DNA of 64,000 nt from Hyphomicrobiales bacterium (GTDB lineage: Bacteria > Pseudomonadota > Alphaproteobacteria > Rhizobiales > Rhizobiaceae), in the NCBI GenBank assembly GCA_900472575.1, contig UCIV01000034.1, positions 62,001 through 126,000 of the forward strand, written 5' to 3'. A program made the translations under genes and the position numbers. Numbering within the stretch: position 1 is the first letter of the stretch; each line of letters opens with the position of its first letter. Under the pieces are notes generated by a model. It made no database searches. It saw only the letters and a list, made by a program, of their open reading frames with translations, and was not told the origin of the DNA. Positions 9,420-17,847 of the stretch are shown piece after piece.

Positions 9420-10853
9420 ATGACCGATGGCAACTCGAACCTCCCTCTCGTCTGGGATCTCGTGGATCGTAAAACGGAGGTGTTCGCGGAACTGGCCAAC
9501 CAAGTCTGGGAGACGCCCGAGACCTGCTACATGGAGACGGAGTCTGCTGCTGCCCATCGCGAGATGCTGGAGGCGCAGGGTTTTCGGATTACCGATGCGG
9601 TTGCCAATATCCCGACCGCTGTGATGGGCGAGGCCGGCAGCGGTGGCCCGGTCATTGCATTTCTCGGCGAATATGATGCGCTGGCCGGTCTCAGCCAGAA
9701 GGCGGACACCGTAGAGCACGATCCGCTGGTTGCCGGTGCAAACGGTCACGGCTGCGGGCACAACCTGCTCGGTTCCGCTTCCCTCCTGGCTGCGACCGCG
9801 CTCAAGGATTGGCTTGAAAAGACGGGCACGCCCGGCCGGGTCCGTTATTACGGCTGCCCGGCGGAAGAGGGTGGTGCCGCCAAGGCCTTCATGGTGCGCG
9901 ACGGCGCCTTTTCCGATGTCGATATCGCCATCAGTTGGCACCCGAGCAACTTTGCCGGGGTGCAGCGCGAGACTTCGCTTGCCAATTGCCGCATTGATTT
10001 CACCTTTACCGGCCGTGCCGCCCATGCCGCCGCCGTGCCGGAACTGGGCCGCAGCGCGCTCGATGCCGTCGAACTGATGAGCGTCGGTGTCAATTATATG
10101 CGCGAGCACATGCCGTCCGAATGCCGTATCCATTATGCGGTGCTGGATACTGGCGGCATTTCTCCGAATGTCGTTCAGGCGCATGCGAAGGTTCGTTATG
10201 TCGTGCGCGCGCCGGATCTCGCCGGTCTCTTCGCGCTTATCGAGAGGGTAAAGAAGGTGGCCGAGGGTGCGGCGCTGATGACCGAGACCAAAATGGAATC
10301 CGTCACGCTTGCCGGCGTCTCCAACCTCGTGGTGAACACGCCGCTGATGGATACGATGCAGGATATCTGGGAGAGCATGGGGCCGCCGGCCTTCGACGCA
10401 GAGGATATCGAATTTGCGCAAAAGATCCGCGCGACGCTGACGCCCGAGGATGTTGCGGCCAGCTGGGCGCAGGAGCGCCTCGAACAGCGGGATATCCCGC
10501 TTGCCGACTTCGTTCTGCCGGCTCATAACGAGGTTCGCCAGATGGGCGGATCGACTGATGTGGGCGATGTCAGTTGGGTCGTGCCGACTGTTCAGGCCTA
10601 TGGTGCGACGCTCGCCATAGGCACGCAGCTTCATACCTGGCAGGTGGTTGCGCAGGGCAAGAGCGCGCTCGCCCACAAGGGTATGGCTTCGGTCGCGAAA
10701 GTGATGGCGGCCACGGGTCTTGCGGCGATGACCAGCGAACAGCTGCGCGAGGCTGCCTGGGCAGATCTGAAGCGCCGGCACAAGGGGCAGGATTACAAGA
10801 GCCCGATCCCTGCTCAAGCAGAGCCGCCGATCGCGGCCATGTCTGTACGCTAG
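9420..10853 (+). CDS. M20-family amidohydrolase (AbgB-like)
   Basis: This 477-residue cytoplasmic metallohydrolase resembles subunit B of p-aminobenzoyl-glutamate hydrolase. The metal-binding motif GHGCGHN is at residues 109-115 and is followed by CPAEEGG near residue 146. A lid/dimerisation domain with FTGRAAHAA follows. The C-terminal half has GGSTDVGDVSW. CAAGGCGG lies just upstream of the ATG. Its substrate could be an aminobenzoyl-glutamate or another N-acyl/amide compound; no abgA partner is adjacent. Next to a peptide importer it may process imported material, but that is inference. Confidence 0.85.
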   Translation: MTDGNSNLPLVWDLVDRKTEVFAELANQVWETPETCYMETESAAAHREMLEAQGFRITDAVANIPTAVMGEAGSGGPVIAFLGEYDALAGLSQKADTVEHDPLVAGANGHGCGHNLLGSASLLAATALKDWLEKTGTPGRVRYYGCPAEEGGAAKAFMVRDGAFSDVDIAISWHPSNFAGVQRETSLANCRIDFTFTGRAAHAAAVPELGRSALDAVELMSVGVNYMREHMPSECRIHYAVLDTGGISPNVVQAHAKVRYVVRAPDLAGLFALIERVKKVAEGAALMTETKMESVTLAGVSNLVVNTPLMDTMQDIWESMGPPAFDAEDIEFAQKIRATLTPEDVAASWAQERLEQRDIPLADFVLPAHNEVRQMGGSTDVGDVSWVVPTVQAYGATLAIGTQLHTWQVVAQGKSALAHKGMASVAKVMAATGLAAMTSEQLREAAWADLKRRHKGQDYKSPIPAQAEPPIAAMSVR

Positions 10854-10892
10854 GATGTCGGTTCGCTGATCAGGCCTATGAAAATTGCTCAT

Positions 10893-10923
10893 GAGCCCGT
10901 CAATTATTTTAAACGACGGGCTC
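10893..10923 (+). terminator. Perfect 9-bp inverted repeat after the M20 gene
   Basis: The arms 10893-10901 and 10915-10923 (GAGCCCGTC/GACGGGCTC) enclose a 13-base AT-rich loop. There is no T run after the stem, so it is either a weak terminator for the M20 gene or an operator for the aminotransferase gene 86 bp further on. Confidence 0.45.
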
Positions 10924-11008
10924 TGCTAAATCGTGTTTGAGGGCTGGAAATCCGCTGGATTCCTCTTATGAATTTCCTATTCGCGTTCGTGCGAGAGGAG
11001 AACAGCCC

Positions 11009-12364
11009 GTGACGATCCAGCCCAATTCCATCGAGGCCCGCGACAAGGCCTATCATCTGCATTCGTACACGAACGCACGGGCGCTGGAGCGCGATGGCGC
11101 GCTGGTGATCGAGCGCGGCGAAGGCATCCATGTCTACGACAATGCCGGCAAGCAGTATATCGAGGGCATGGCTGGGCTTTGGAGCGTCGGCGTCGGTTTC
11201 GGCGAAAGCCGTCTGGTCGAGGCCGCGGCCAAGCAGATGGCAAAGCTGCCCTATTACCACACGTTCACGGCGCGCACGCACAGCCCTTCGGTCGAGCTTG
11301 CCGAAAAGCTCATCGAGATCGCGCCGGTGCCGATGTCGAAGGCTTATTTCACTAATTCGGGTTCGGAAGCCAATGATACGGCGATGAAGATCGTCTGGTA
11401 TCGGTCGAACGCGCTCGGCAAGCCGGACAAGAAGAAGATCATTTCCCGCACCAAGGGCTATCACGGCGTCACCATCGCGTCCGCCAGCCTGACCGGCCTG
11501 CCCAACAACCATCGTTCCTTCGACCTGCCGATCGCGCGCGTGCTGCACACGAGCTGCCCGCATTACCGTGCCTTCAAGACTGAGGGCGAGACCGAGGCGC
11601 AGTTCGTCGAGCGCTGCGCAAAAGATCTGGAAGACCTGATCCTGAAGGAAGGTCCCGATACGGTTGCCGCCTTTATCGGCGAGCCGGTCATGGGTGCGGG
11701 CGGCGTCATCGTGCCGCCGGCTGGTTACTGGGAAGCCATCCAGAAGGTTCTGAAAAAATATGATGTGCTTTTCATCGCCGACGAAGTGATCTGCGGTTTC
11801 GGTCGCACGGGCGAGATGTTCGGCACGACGACATATGCGTTGCAGCCCGACATGATGACGCTGTCGAAGCAGATCTCGTCTTCCTATCAGCCGATCTCGG
11901 CGCTTCTGATCAACGAAAATGTCTACCAGCCACTGGCGGATGAATCGGCGAAGATCGGTACGTTCGGCCATGGCGTCACTGCTGCCGGCCATCCGGTTGC
12001 AGCCGCCGTCGCGCTGGAAAATATCAGGATCATCGAGGAGCGTGATCTTGTCGGCAATGTCAGGTCGCTCAGCCCGAAATTCCTGGCGCGGCTGAAGTCG
12101 ATCGCTGATCATCCGCTGGTCATAGAATACCGCGGCGTGGGCCTGATTGGCGCCTTCGAGCTTGCACCGCGCGAAGGCTTTGCCGCCGGACAGCTCGGGC
12201 CTAAGCTGTTCGGATATCTGATGGAGGAGGGCGTCATCAGCCGCGCGATCGGCGATTCGATTGCGTTTTGCCCGCCGATGATCATTACCGACGAGCAGGT
12301 CGATGACATGTTCGACAAGGTCGAGCGCGGGCTTGAAAAATTCGCCAGGGAGCTGACGGCGTAA
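11009..12364 (+). CDS. Class III aminotransferase (omega-aminotransferase, aspartate aminotransferase family)
   Basis: This is a 451-residue PLP enzyme of fold type I. It has SGSEANDTAMK for phosphate binding, YHGVT, the aspartate motif IADEVICGFGRTG, and the PLP lysine at about K287 in LSKQISS. Enzymes of this group move amino groups from omega-amino acids, polyamines or beta-alanine to pyruvate or a similar acceptor. The start is placed at GTG 11009 because GAGGAG ends 8 bases before it and the protein then begins VTIQPNSIEARD, like relatives. The frame is open to a TTG at 10937 without an RBS. The exact amine donor is unknown. Confidence 0.87.
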   Translation: MTIQPNSIEARDKAYHLHSYTNARALERDGALVIERGEGIHVYDNAGKQYIEGMAGLWSVGVGFGESRLVEAAAKQMAKLPYYHTFTARTHSPSVELAEKLIEIAPVPMSKAYFTNSGSEANDTAMKIVWYRSNALGKPDKKKIISRTKGYHGVTIASASLTGLPNNHRSFDLPIARVLHTSCPHYRAFKTEGETEAQFVERCAKDLEDLILKEGPDTVAAFIGEPVMGAGGVIVPPAGYWEAIQKVLKKYDVLFIADEVICGFGRTGEMFGTTTYALQPDMMTLSKQISSSYQPISALLINENVYQPLADESAKIGTFGHGVTAAGHPVAAAVALENIRIIEERDLVGNVRSLSPKFLARLKSIADHPLVIEYRGVGLIGAFELAPREGFAAGQLGPKLFGYLMEEGVISRAIGDSIAFCPPMIITDEQVDDMFDKVERGLEKFARELTA

Positions 12365-12394
12365 ACCGCTGATTTCTCCAATTGTCTAGCCGCA

Positions 12395-12434
12395 TTGCCT
12401 AGTATCATGGCGTCCCTATATTGGACGCCATGAT
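12395..12434 (+). promoter_or_regulatory. Start-codon hairpin overlapping a candidate promoter of the cardiolipin synthase gene
   Basis: A perfect 12-bp inverted repeat (12404-12415 with 12423-12434) with a 7-base loop contains the ATG at 12430. The loop CTATATT holds a CTATAT box (12416-12421), the rhizobial -10 consensus. TTGCCT at 12395-12400 stands 16 bases before TATATT (12417-12422). If this promoter is used, transcription would begin about at the ATG, giving a leaderless message, and the palindrome would be an operator. If transcription starts upstream, the hairpin would hide the start codon. Confidence 0.5.
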
Positions 12435-13890
12435 CTCGATTATCGACGCCTATTGGCCGCACATCCTGTTCATTGTCTCGGTGGTGGCCGGCGCGTCTGC
12501 GGCCGTTCACGCGACAATGACGAAGGAAGAGGTCCGCTCTGCGGTCGGGTGGGTCGGCGTCATTCTGCTGTCGCCCATCGTCGGCGCAGCGTTTTATCTG
12601 ATCGCCGGCGTCAATCGTATCCGGCGCAATGTCATCGGTGACCGGCGCTCGCTGCTGCAGGGAGCGGAGCGTTTCGATTTCGCCTCCTATGATGCGACCG
12701 ATGATCAGGTGATCGAGGACTTCGGCCACCGGTTTCGGGGGATGAAGACGCTTGGCGACCGAGTTACCCGGCACCACCTGACGACCGGCAATACGATTTC
12801 CGCCTTCGACAATGGCGATGCAGCCTATGGCGCAATGCTCGAAGAGATCGCGCTCGCGAGCCGTTCAATTCTGCTCGAAACCTATATTTTCGACCGTGAC
12901 CGGATTGGCGCGCGGTTCATCGAGGCGCTGAGTGCGGCGGCGCGGCGTGGTGTCGAGGTCCGGGTGCTGATTGATGCCGTCGGTGCACGTTATTCCGTGC
13001 CGAGCGTGCTCGGCATGCTGCGTGAGGGCGGCGTCACCGTCGATGTATTCAACGGCAATGTCATTACCGGCCTACGGCTGCCCTATGCGAACCTGCGGAC
13101 CCACCGCAAGATCATGGCCATCGACGGCGAAATAGCCTTTACCGGCGGCATGAATATCCGCGAGGGATTTTCCTGCGAATTCAGCGGCGATAAATGTGCC
13201 GCTGACACGCATTTCCGCGTGACCGGACCGGTTGTGGCCGATCTTTTGGCGATCTCGGCTGCCGACTGGGAGTTTTCCACCGACGAAAAGCTGGAGGGTG
13301 AAGCCTGGAAGGTTCCGACACCTGGCATGCGGCCCGGCTCGCCCACCATAATGCGAGCCGTCTCCTCCGGTCCGGATCGCAGCGTCGAGACGAACCAGAA
13401 GATGCTGATGGGCGCTTTTTCCATCGCCCGGTCCTCGATCAAGATCGTCTCACCTTATTTCCTGCCCGACCGGGAGCTGATTACTGCGCTGATCACGGCG
13501 GCGCGGCGCGGCGTGGTGGTCGATATCGTCGTACCGAGCGCCAACAACCTGAAACTGGTCGATCTCGCCATGACCGCGCAATTCGACCAGATGCTGAAAA
13601 ACTATTGCCGCATCTGGCGGGCGGCAGGACCGTTCAACCACTCTAAGCTGATGGCTATCGACGGCTGCTGGGCCTATGTCGGTTCTTCGAATATCGACCC
13701 CCGCTCGCTGAGGTTGAATTTCGAGGTCGATCTTGAAGTTTTCGATCGTGGATTTGCGCAAGCGCTGGAACGAAGGGTCGACCTGGCTATTTCCTCTGCG
13801 GAAGAGGTGACGCTGCATGGTCTTCGTTCACGACCATTTGCAAAACGCCTGCTTGAACGGGTGCTCTGGTTGGGTTCACCCTATCTGTGA
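12430..13890 (+). CDS. cls: Cardiolipin synthase / phospholipase D family protein
   Basis: This membrane enzyme of about 486 residues should make cardiolipin from two phosphatidylglycerol molecules. Two hydrophobic helices occupy about residues 8-28 and 40-60. Two HKD motifs follow: HRKIMAID beginning at H225 and HSKLMAID beginning at H404, both complete (HxKx4D), each followed by the expected Gly/Ser-rich loop (TGGMN and VGSSN). The ATG at 12430 has no visible RBS; a TTG at 12421 in the same frame is an alternative start. The start lies in a 12-bp hairpin. Other phospholipase-D-type phosphatidyltransferases are possible, but the N-terminal anchors favour a ClsA-like enzyme. Confidence 0.88.
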   Translation: MISIIDAYWPHILFIVSVVAGASAAVHATMTKEEVRSAVGWVGVILLSPIVGAAFYLIAGVNRIRRNVIGDRRSLLQGAERFDFASYDATDDQVIEDFGHRFRGMKTLGDRVTRHHLTTGNTISAFDNGDAAYGAMLEEIALASRSILLETYIFDRDRIGARFIEALSAAARRGVEVRVLIDAVGARYSVPSVLGMLREGGVTVDVFNGNVITGLRLPYANLRTHRKIMAIDGEIAFTGGMNIREGFSCEFSGDKCAADTHFRVTGPVVADLLAISAADWEFSTDEKLEGEAWKVPTPGMRPGSPTIMRAVSSGPDRSVETNQKMLMGAFSIARSSIKIVSPYFLPDRELITALITAARRGVVVDIVVPSANNLKLVDLAMTAQFDQMLKNYCRIWRAAGPFNHSKLMAIDGCWAYVGSSNIDPRSLRLNFEVDLEVFDRGFAQALERRVDLAISSAEEVTLHGLRSRPFAKRLLERVLWLGSPYL

Positions 13891-13933
13891 TCTGTACCGG
13901 TCGGCGCGGCCCGCGTCGGTCATGCTTTGAAGA

Positions 13934-14755
13934 ATGACGGTGATGCACGAGAAACGTACAACCTTGCCTGCCAGCATCATTGCGTCGATCCGCGCCCGAA
14001 AGGCGCGCGGGATTGGCATCCATTCACAGCATGATCCTTCAACCGGCCTGCTTGTCGCATCCTACAATGTGCACAAATGCGTCGGGGTCGATGGCAAATT
14101 CGATCCTGGCCGGATCGCCCAGGTAATCCGCGAAATCGGTGCCGATATCATCGCGCTGCAGGAGGCGGATACACGCTTCGGTGAGCGCCGTGGGCTTCTC
14201 GATCTCGCATGGATGGAGAGGGAAACGGGGCTTTACCCGGTTCCGGTCTCTGGCGTCGCGCGCGCGCATGGTTGGCATGGCAATGTCGTGTTTTTCCGCG
14301 AGGGGGTGGTGCGTGACGTGCACCAGGTGAAGCTGCCGGGACTGGAGCCGCGCGGGGCGCTGATGGCGGAACTCGACCTTGCAGGTGGAAATACATTTCG
14401 GGTGATTGCCGCGCATCTTGGCCTGCTCAATCGGTCCCGCCAGCAGCAGGCGCGGATGATCCTCGATATCCTGCGCGCCCGCGAAGAATATCCGACCGTT
14501 TTAATGGGTGACCTCAACGAATGGCGGCTGGGCGATCGTTCCTCGCTCAACACGCTGGCGACGGTTTTCGGCCTGCCATCGGCGGTGCCAAGTTTCCCGT
14601 CACGACTGCCGGTGCTGGCGCTCGACCGCATCATGGCCAACCGCCCCGAGTTGATCGATCGTGTCGAAACGCATGACACGCCGCTTTCTCGGCGGGCATC
14701 GGATCATTTGCCGATCAAGGCGGTGGTGAAGATCGGTGCCCGGCTTACTCGTTGA
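13934..14755 (+). CDS. Endonuclease/exonuclease/phosphatase (EEP) family hydrolase
   Basis: This 273-residue protein carries the full EEP active-site set: N45 in SYNVHKC, E77 in LQEAD, H161 in AHLGL, D193 and N195 in GDLNEW, and D257-H258 in SDHLP. The family contains metal-dependent nucleases, inositol-phosphate phosphatases and sphingomyelinase-like phosphodiesterases. There is no signal peptide, so it is probably cytoplasmic. It lies 43 bp after the cardiolipin synthase gene on the same strand, a pairing that suggests a link to phospholipid turnover, though that is inference. Starts at 13934 or at the next ATG (13943) are equally possible. Confidence 0.82.
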   Translation: MTVMHEKRTTLPASIIASIRARKARGIGIHSQHDPSTGLLVASYNVHKCVGVDGKFDPGRIAQVIREIGADIIALQEADTRFGERRGLLDLAWMERETGLYPVPVSGVARAHGWHGNVVFFREGVVRDVHQVKLPGLEPRGALMAELDLAGGNTFRVIAAHLGLLNRSRQQQARMILDILRAREEYPTVLMGDLNEWRLGDRSSLNTLATVFGLPSAVPSFPSRLPVLALDRIMANRPELIDRVETHDTPLSRRASDHLPIKAVVKIGARLTR

Positions 14756-14876
14756 AACTGGCCGGCTGAATTGACTTGGTGACAATCTTCCCGGCTTGCG
14801 TCGCTTTACCTCGAGCCGGGGCGATAATAGGCTTTTGTCATTCACGCGCCGCTGCCTTTCCCGAGCAAGGATTTCC

Positions 14877-15851
14877 ATGACCGATATTGCCATGATCGAA
14901 GCCGCCCGAGCCCGTCTCGACGGCCATGTCCGTCGCACGCCCCTGCTTTCCTCTCCCTTTCTCGACGAGATCGCCGGCCGGCGGATTTTCGTCAAACCCG
15001 AATGCCTGCAGCATACGGGATCGTTCAAGTTCCGCGGGGCATGGTCGGCAATCTCGGGGCTGGCGCCGGAGGTTCGTGCAAAAGGCGTGATCGCGTTTTC
15101 TTCCGGCAATCACGCGCAGGGCGTGGCGCTTGCCGCGAAGCTGCACGGCATTCCGGCAGTCATCATCATGCCGGCCGATGCGCCGCGCATCAAGATCGAG
15201 AACACCCGTGCCTATGGCGCCGAAGTCGTGCTCTACGATCGCGCGACGGAGGATCGCGATGCGATCGGTGCGCGGCTCTCGGCCGAGCGCAACCTCACGC
15301 TGGTCAAACCGTTCGATGAACCGCTGGTGATCGCCGGTCAGGGGACGGCGGGTCTCGAAATCGCCGAACAGGCAGAGGAACTGGGTATCGAAAAGGCCGA
15401 CGTTCTCGTCCCGACCGGTGGCGGCGGCTTCATTTCCGGCGTTTCGCTGGCGCTCGCCGCCAAGGCGCCGGGCTTCACTGTCCACCCTTGCGAGCCGGAA
15501 GGGTTCGATGATGTCACGCGTTCGCTGGCATCCGGCACGATCGAAAAAAACGCGAGGCAATCCGGTTCGCTCTGCGATGCGATCATCACGCCGCAGCCGG
15601 GAAACATCACCTTTCCGATCATGTCGAAGCTTTGCGGCGCCGGGCTCGTCGTCACCGAGGACGAGGCTTTGAAAGCCATGGCGCTTGCCTTCAGCTGGTT
15701 GAAGATCGTCGTCGAACCGGGCGGCGCTGTGGCGCTTGCGGCAGCGCTTTTCCACGGCGAGACGCTCGGCGACACCGTGATTGCGGTCTGCTCGGGCGGC
15801 AATGTCGATAGCGACATTTTCCGCATGGCGCTCGAACGAAATCCGGATTGA
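14877..15851 (+). CDS. Threonine/serine dehydratase (PLP-dependent)
   Basis: This 324-residue fold-type-II PLP enzyme deaminates L-threonine (and often L-serine) to 2-oxobutyrate (or pyruvate) and ammonia. The PLP lysine is K51 in GSFKFRGA; FSSGNHAQGVA binds the substrate, and the PLP phosphate loop is PTGGGGFISG (about 180-190). There is no C-terminal ACT domain, so it resembles the catabolic or short threonine dehydratase and may also act as a serine or hydroxyaspartate enzyme. AAGGA precedes the ATG at 14877; the frame is open upstream to 14796 without an RBS. Confidence 0.87.
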   Translation: MTDIAMIEAARARLDGHVRRTPLLSSPFLDEIAGRRIFVKPECLQHTGSFKFRGAWSAISGLAPEVRAKGVIAFSSGNHAQGVALAAKLHGIPAVIIMPADAPRIKIENTRAYGAEVVLYDRATEDRDAIGARLSAERNLTLVKPFDEPLVIAGQGTAGLEIAEQAEELGIEKADVLVPTGGGGFISGVSLALAAKAPGFTVHPCEPEGFDDVTRSLASGTIEKNARQSGSLCDAIITPQPGNITFPIMSKLCGAGLVVTEDEALKAMALAFSWLKIVVEPGGAVALAAALFHGETLGDTVIAVCSGGNVDSDIFRMALERNPD

Positions 15852-16043
15852 GGCGACAAAAAGGCGCTCGTCGGAACCGGAGGCATAATAAACCGTTAAC
15901 GTCGCATTACAGGCATTAACGGAAAAGGATTTTCCAATCCGCCGCTTTTGCTTGGAACTTTATCTCTACCAAGTTGATAGGGATAAGGTAGCATCAGTCA
16001 TCACCCGGAGAATGGTGGCTTTAAGAAAAGCTGGAGGAAGATC

Positions 16044-16181
16044 ATGCGACACTCGACTGTTCAGACACGATCGCTTTCCCATCGCCACTCGCTGTTAGGC
16101 AGCTGGCAATCTGCCACGCATCTGGCAATCGCCGTTGCGGCTTTTGTTTTCGTCGGTGCCGTGACGCTCGGTATTTTCTGA
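16044..16181 (+). CDS. Small single-span membrane protein, 45 residues, unknown function
   Basis: A short ORF begins at ATG 16044 with a strong GGAGGAAG ribosome binding site 4 bases before it. The product has a basic, Ser/His-rich N-terminus of about 25 residues, then one hydrophobic helix (about residues 26-45, ATHLAIAVAAFVFVGAVTLG) and ends IF. I do not recognise a family. It stands alone, 192 bp after the dehydratase gene. The good RBS, the in-frame transmembrane segment and the lack of any overlapping gene support it being real. It could be a membrane microprotein with a regulatory role; this is speculation. Confidence 0.6.
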   Translation: MRHSTVQTRSLSHRHSLLGSWQSATHLAIAVAAFVFVGAVTLGIF

Positions 16182-16206
16182 GCCTTAAATGCGGTAATGC
16201 CGCGTT

Positions 16207-16294
16207 CGTCATGCTCGGGCTTGTCCCGAGCATCTGCTACGTTGAATTGGTGGAAACGTGATTGGATCCTCGCGACAAACCCGAGGATGACGAG
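16207..16294. repeat. RIME-like rhizobial intergenic palindromic element
   Basis: Two palindromes lie in tandem: ATGCTCGGG/CCCGAGCAT (16211-16219 with 16225-16233) and ATCCTCG/CGAGGAT (16266-16272 with 16282-16288), bounded by CGTCAT and ATGACG. This layout and sequence match the Rhizobium-specific intergenic mosaic element (RIME) known from rhizobial genomes. It sits between the small membrane protein and the converging M20 gene. Confidence 0.8.
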
Positions 16295-16335
16295 CGGGAG
16301 AGATCGTCGATAACGTCTCCTCCCGTAAAGAAATC

Positions 16336-17499
16336 CTATTTCGATGCCAGATAAGTCTCAGCAAGCTCAACCCAGAGATTGACGCCGATCGGTAGTGCAT
16401 CGTCGTTGAAGTTGAAGCGCGGATGATGCAGCGAAGGGTCGTTGTCGGTCTTCGCGGTGCCGAGGAAAAAGTAGCTGCCGGGACGCTCAGCCAGCATATA
16501 GGCAAAGTCCTCGGCGCCCATCATCGGGCGTTCGATCTCGGCGACATTCTCTGCTCCGACGACCTTTTTTGCCAGGTCGCGAACGAAATCGGTTTCCGCT
16601 GTGTGATTGATAGTCGCTTCGTACCCCCGCTCGTAATGGACCGTGGCGGTCATGCCATAGCTTGCGGCCTGGCCTTCGGCGATGGCGCGGATGCGCTCTT
16701 CCAGCTTGTTGCGCACACCCGGATCGAAGGAGCGGATGGTGATGACCATTTCCGAGCGTTCGGGAATGACATTGCTGGCGATGCCAGCGTTGAATGCGCC
16801 GACCGTGACGACAGCCGGATCGAGCGGATGGATGTTGCGCGAGACGATCGTCTGCAGCGCCATGATGATGCTGGCGCCAGCAACGATCGGATCGGATGCC
16901 GCCTGCGGTTCGGCGCCGTGACCGCCATGGCCGTTGACGATGATGCGGGCTTCATCGACCGCCGCCATCAGTGGGCCGTCCTTGACGAAGACCTTGCCGA
17001 AGGGCATGGCCGGATCATTGTGCATGCCGAAGACGGCGTCGCAGGGGAATTTATCGAACAGGCCTTCGTCAATCATGATCCTGGCGCCACCAAAGTTTTC
17101 CTCCGCCGGCTGGAAGATCAGATGGATCGTGCCGTCGAAATTCTTTCGCTCGGCAAGGATTTTTGCCGCTCCCAACAGCATGGCGGTGTGTCCGTCGTGG
17201 CCGCAGGCATGCATCACACCCTTGTTCTTGCTGGCATATTCGAGGCCGGTCTCTTCGGTGATCGGCAGGGCGTCGATATCGGCGCGAATGCCGACGGAAC
17301 GCGAACTGTCGCCGTTTTTAAGCGTTGCGACGATGCCGGTCTTCGCCAGCCCGCGCGTGACCTCGTAGCCGTACTCCTCAAGCTTCCCGGCAATGAAATC
17401 CGAGGTCTTGAATTCTGAAAGGCCGATTTCCGGATTTTCATGCAGATGCCGGCGGATGGCGATCACGTCGGTCATGTCGTTTGAAAATCGCAGCGTCAT
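16336..17499 (-). CDS. M20-family aminoacylase / hippurate hydrolase-like amidohydrolase
   Basis: This 387-residue zinc or cobalt hydrolase should cleave N-acyl amino acids (for example hippurate or N-acetyl amino acids). Motifs are HACGHDGHTAM (about residues 97-107, metal ligands C99 and H101), FQPAEENFGGA (catalytic Glu pair), a lid domain with GHGGHGAEPQAA, and GAEDFAYML with a metal-binding Glu near the C-terminus. It is a different branch of M20 from the AbgB-like protein in this window. Start 17499 has only a weak AAAGG upstream; ATG 17475 is an alternative. Confidence 0.87.
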   Translation of the reverse strand: MTLRFSNDMTDVIAIRRHLHENPEIGLSEFKTSDFIAGKLEEYGYEVTRGLAKTGIVATLKNGDSSRSVGIRADIDALPITEETGLEYASKNKGVMHACGHDGHTAMLLGAAKILAERKNFDGTIHLIFQPAEENFGGARIMIDEGLFDKFPCDAVFGMHNDPAMPFGKVFVKDGPLMAAVDEARIIVNGHGGHGAEPQAASDPIVAGASIIMALQTIVSRNIHPLDPAVVTVGAFNAGIASNVIPERSEMVITIRSFDPGVRNKLEERIRAIAEGQAASYGMTATVHYERGYEATINHTAETDFVRDLAKKVVGAENVAEIERPMMGAEDFAYMLAERPGSYFFLGTAKTDNDPSLHHPRFNFNDDALPIGVNLWVELAETYLASK

Positions 17500-17847
17500 C
17501 TGTCAGGCCTTTCTGGCTTTCGCAAAGAGAAGGCGCGGGTATAGACCATTGGCCGCTATGCGCCAATCGAGTGGCTCAAGCTTTAAAGTTTTCTTCCTGA
17601 ATCAATCGTTTGAATCCGTTCAGCCTTTATTCAGGCTGCCAAGGTTAATTGGATAGATTGTGTCAATCCGAGCTGTGGCTGGCGATAATTGGTGTCTTTG
17701 ATTTGCAATATTCAAGCCGGCCTCTATCTCCCTTCGCGCGGATTGCACCGGAACTTGGCGCCATTTCCCAGATGGCGACGTGATCTTCCGGCGTAGGCCC
17801 AAGAAATTTGGCCGATAAACCCCGATCTTTCATTCAGAAGCGTGTCC
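17500..17847. other. Divergent intergenic region upstream of ndvB
   Basis: This 348-bp stretch separates the minus-strand M20 gene from ndvB and must carry both promoters. I see one perfect 6-bp inverted repeat with a 6-base loop, CAGCCT/AGGCTG (17621-17626 with 17633-17638), but no convincing promoter box or gene. Confidence 0.4.

Noticed and set aside
10904..12112. Open frame of 402 codons antisense to the aminotransferase gene
   Set aside because: The plus strand carries all PLP-enzyme motifs; the antisense product is Arg/Asp-rich and featureless.
15954..15980. GGAAC upstream of the 45-residue membrane protein gene as an EcfG promoter
   Set aside because: No CGTT or TT at the required 16-19 base spacing.
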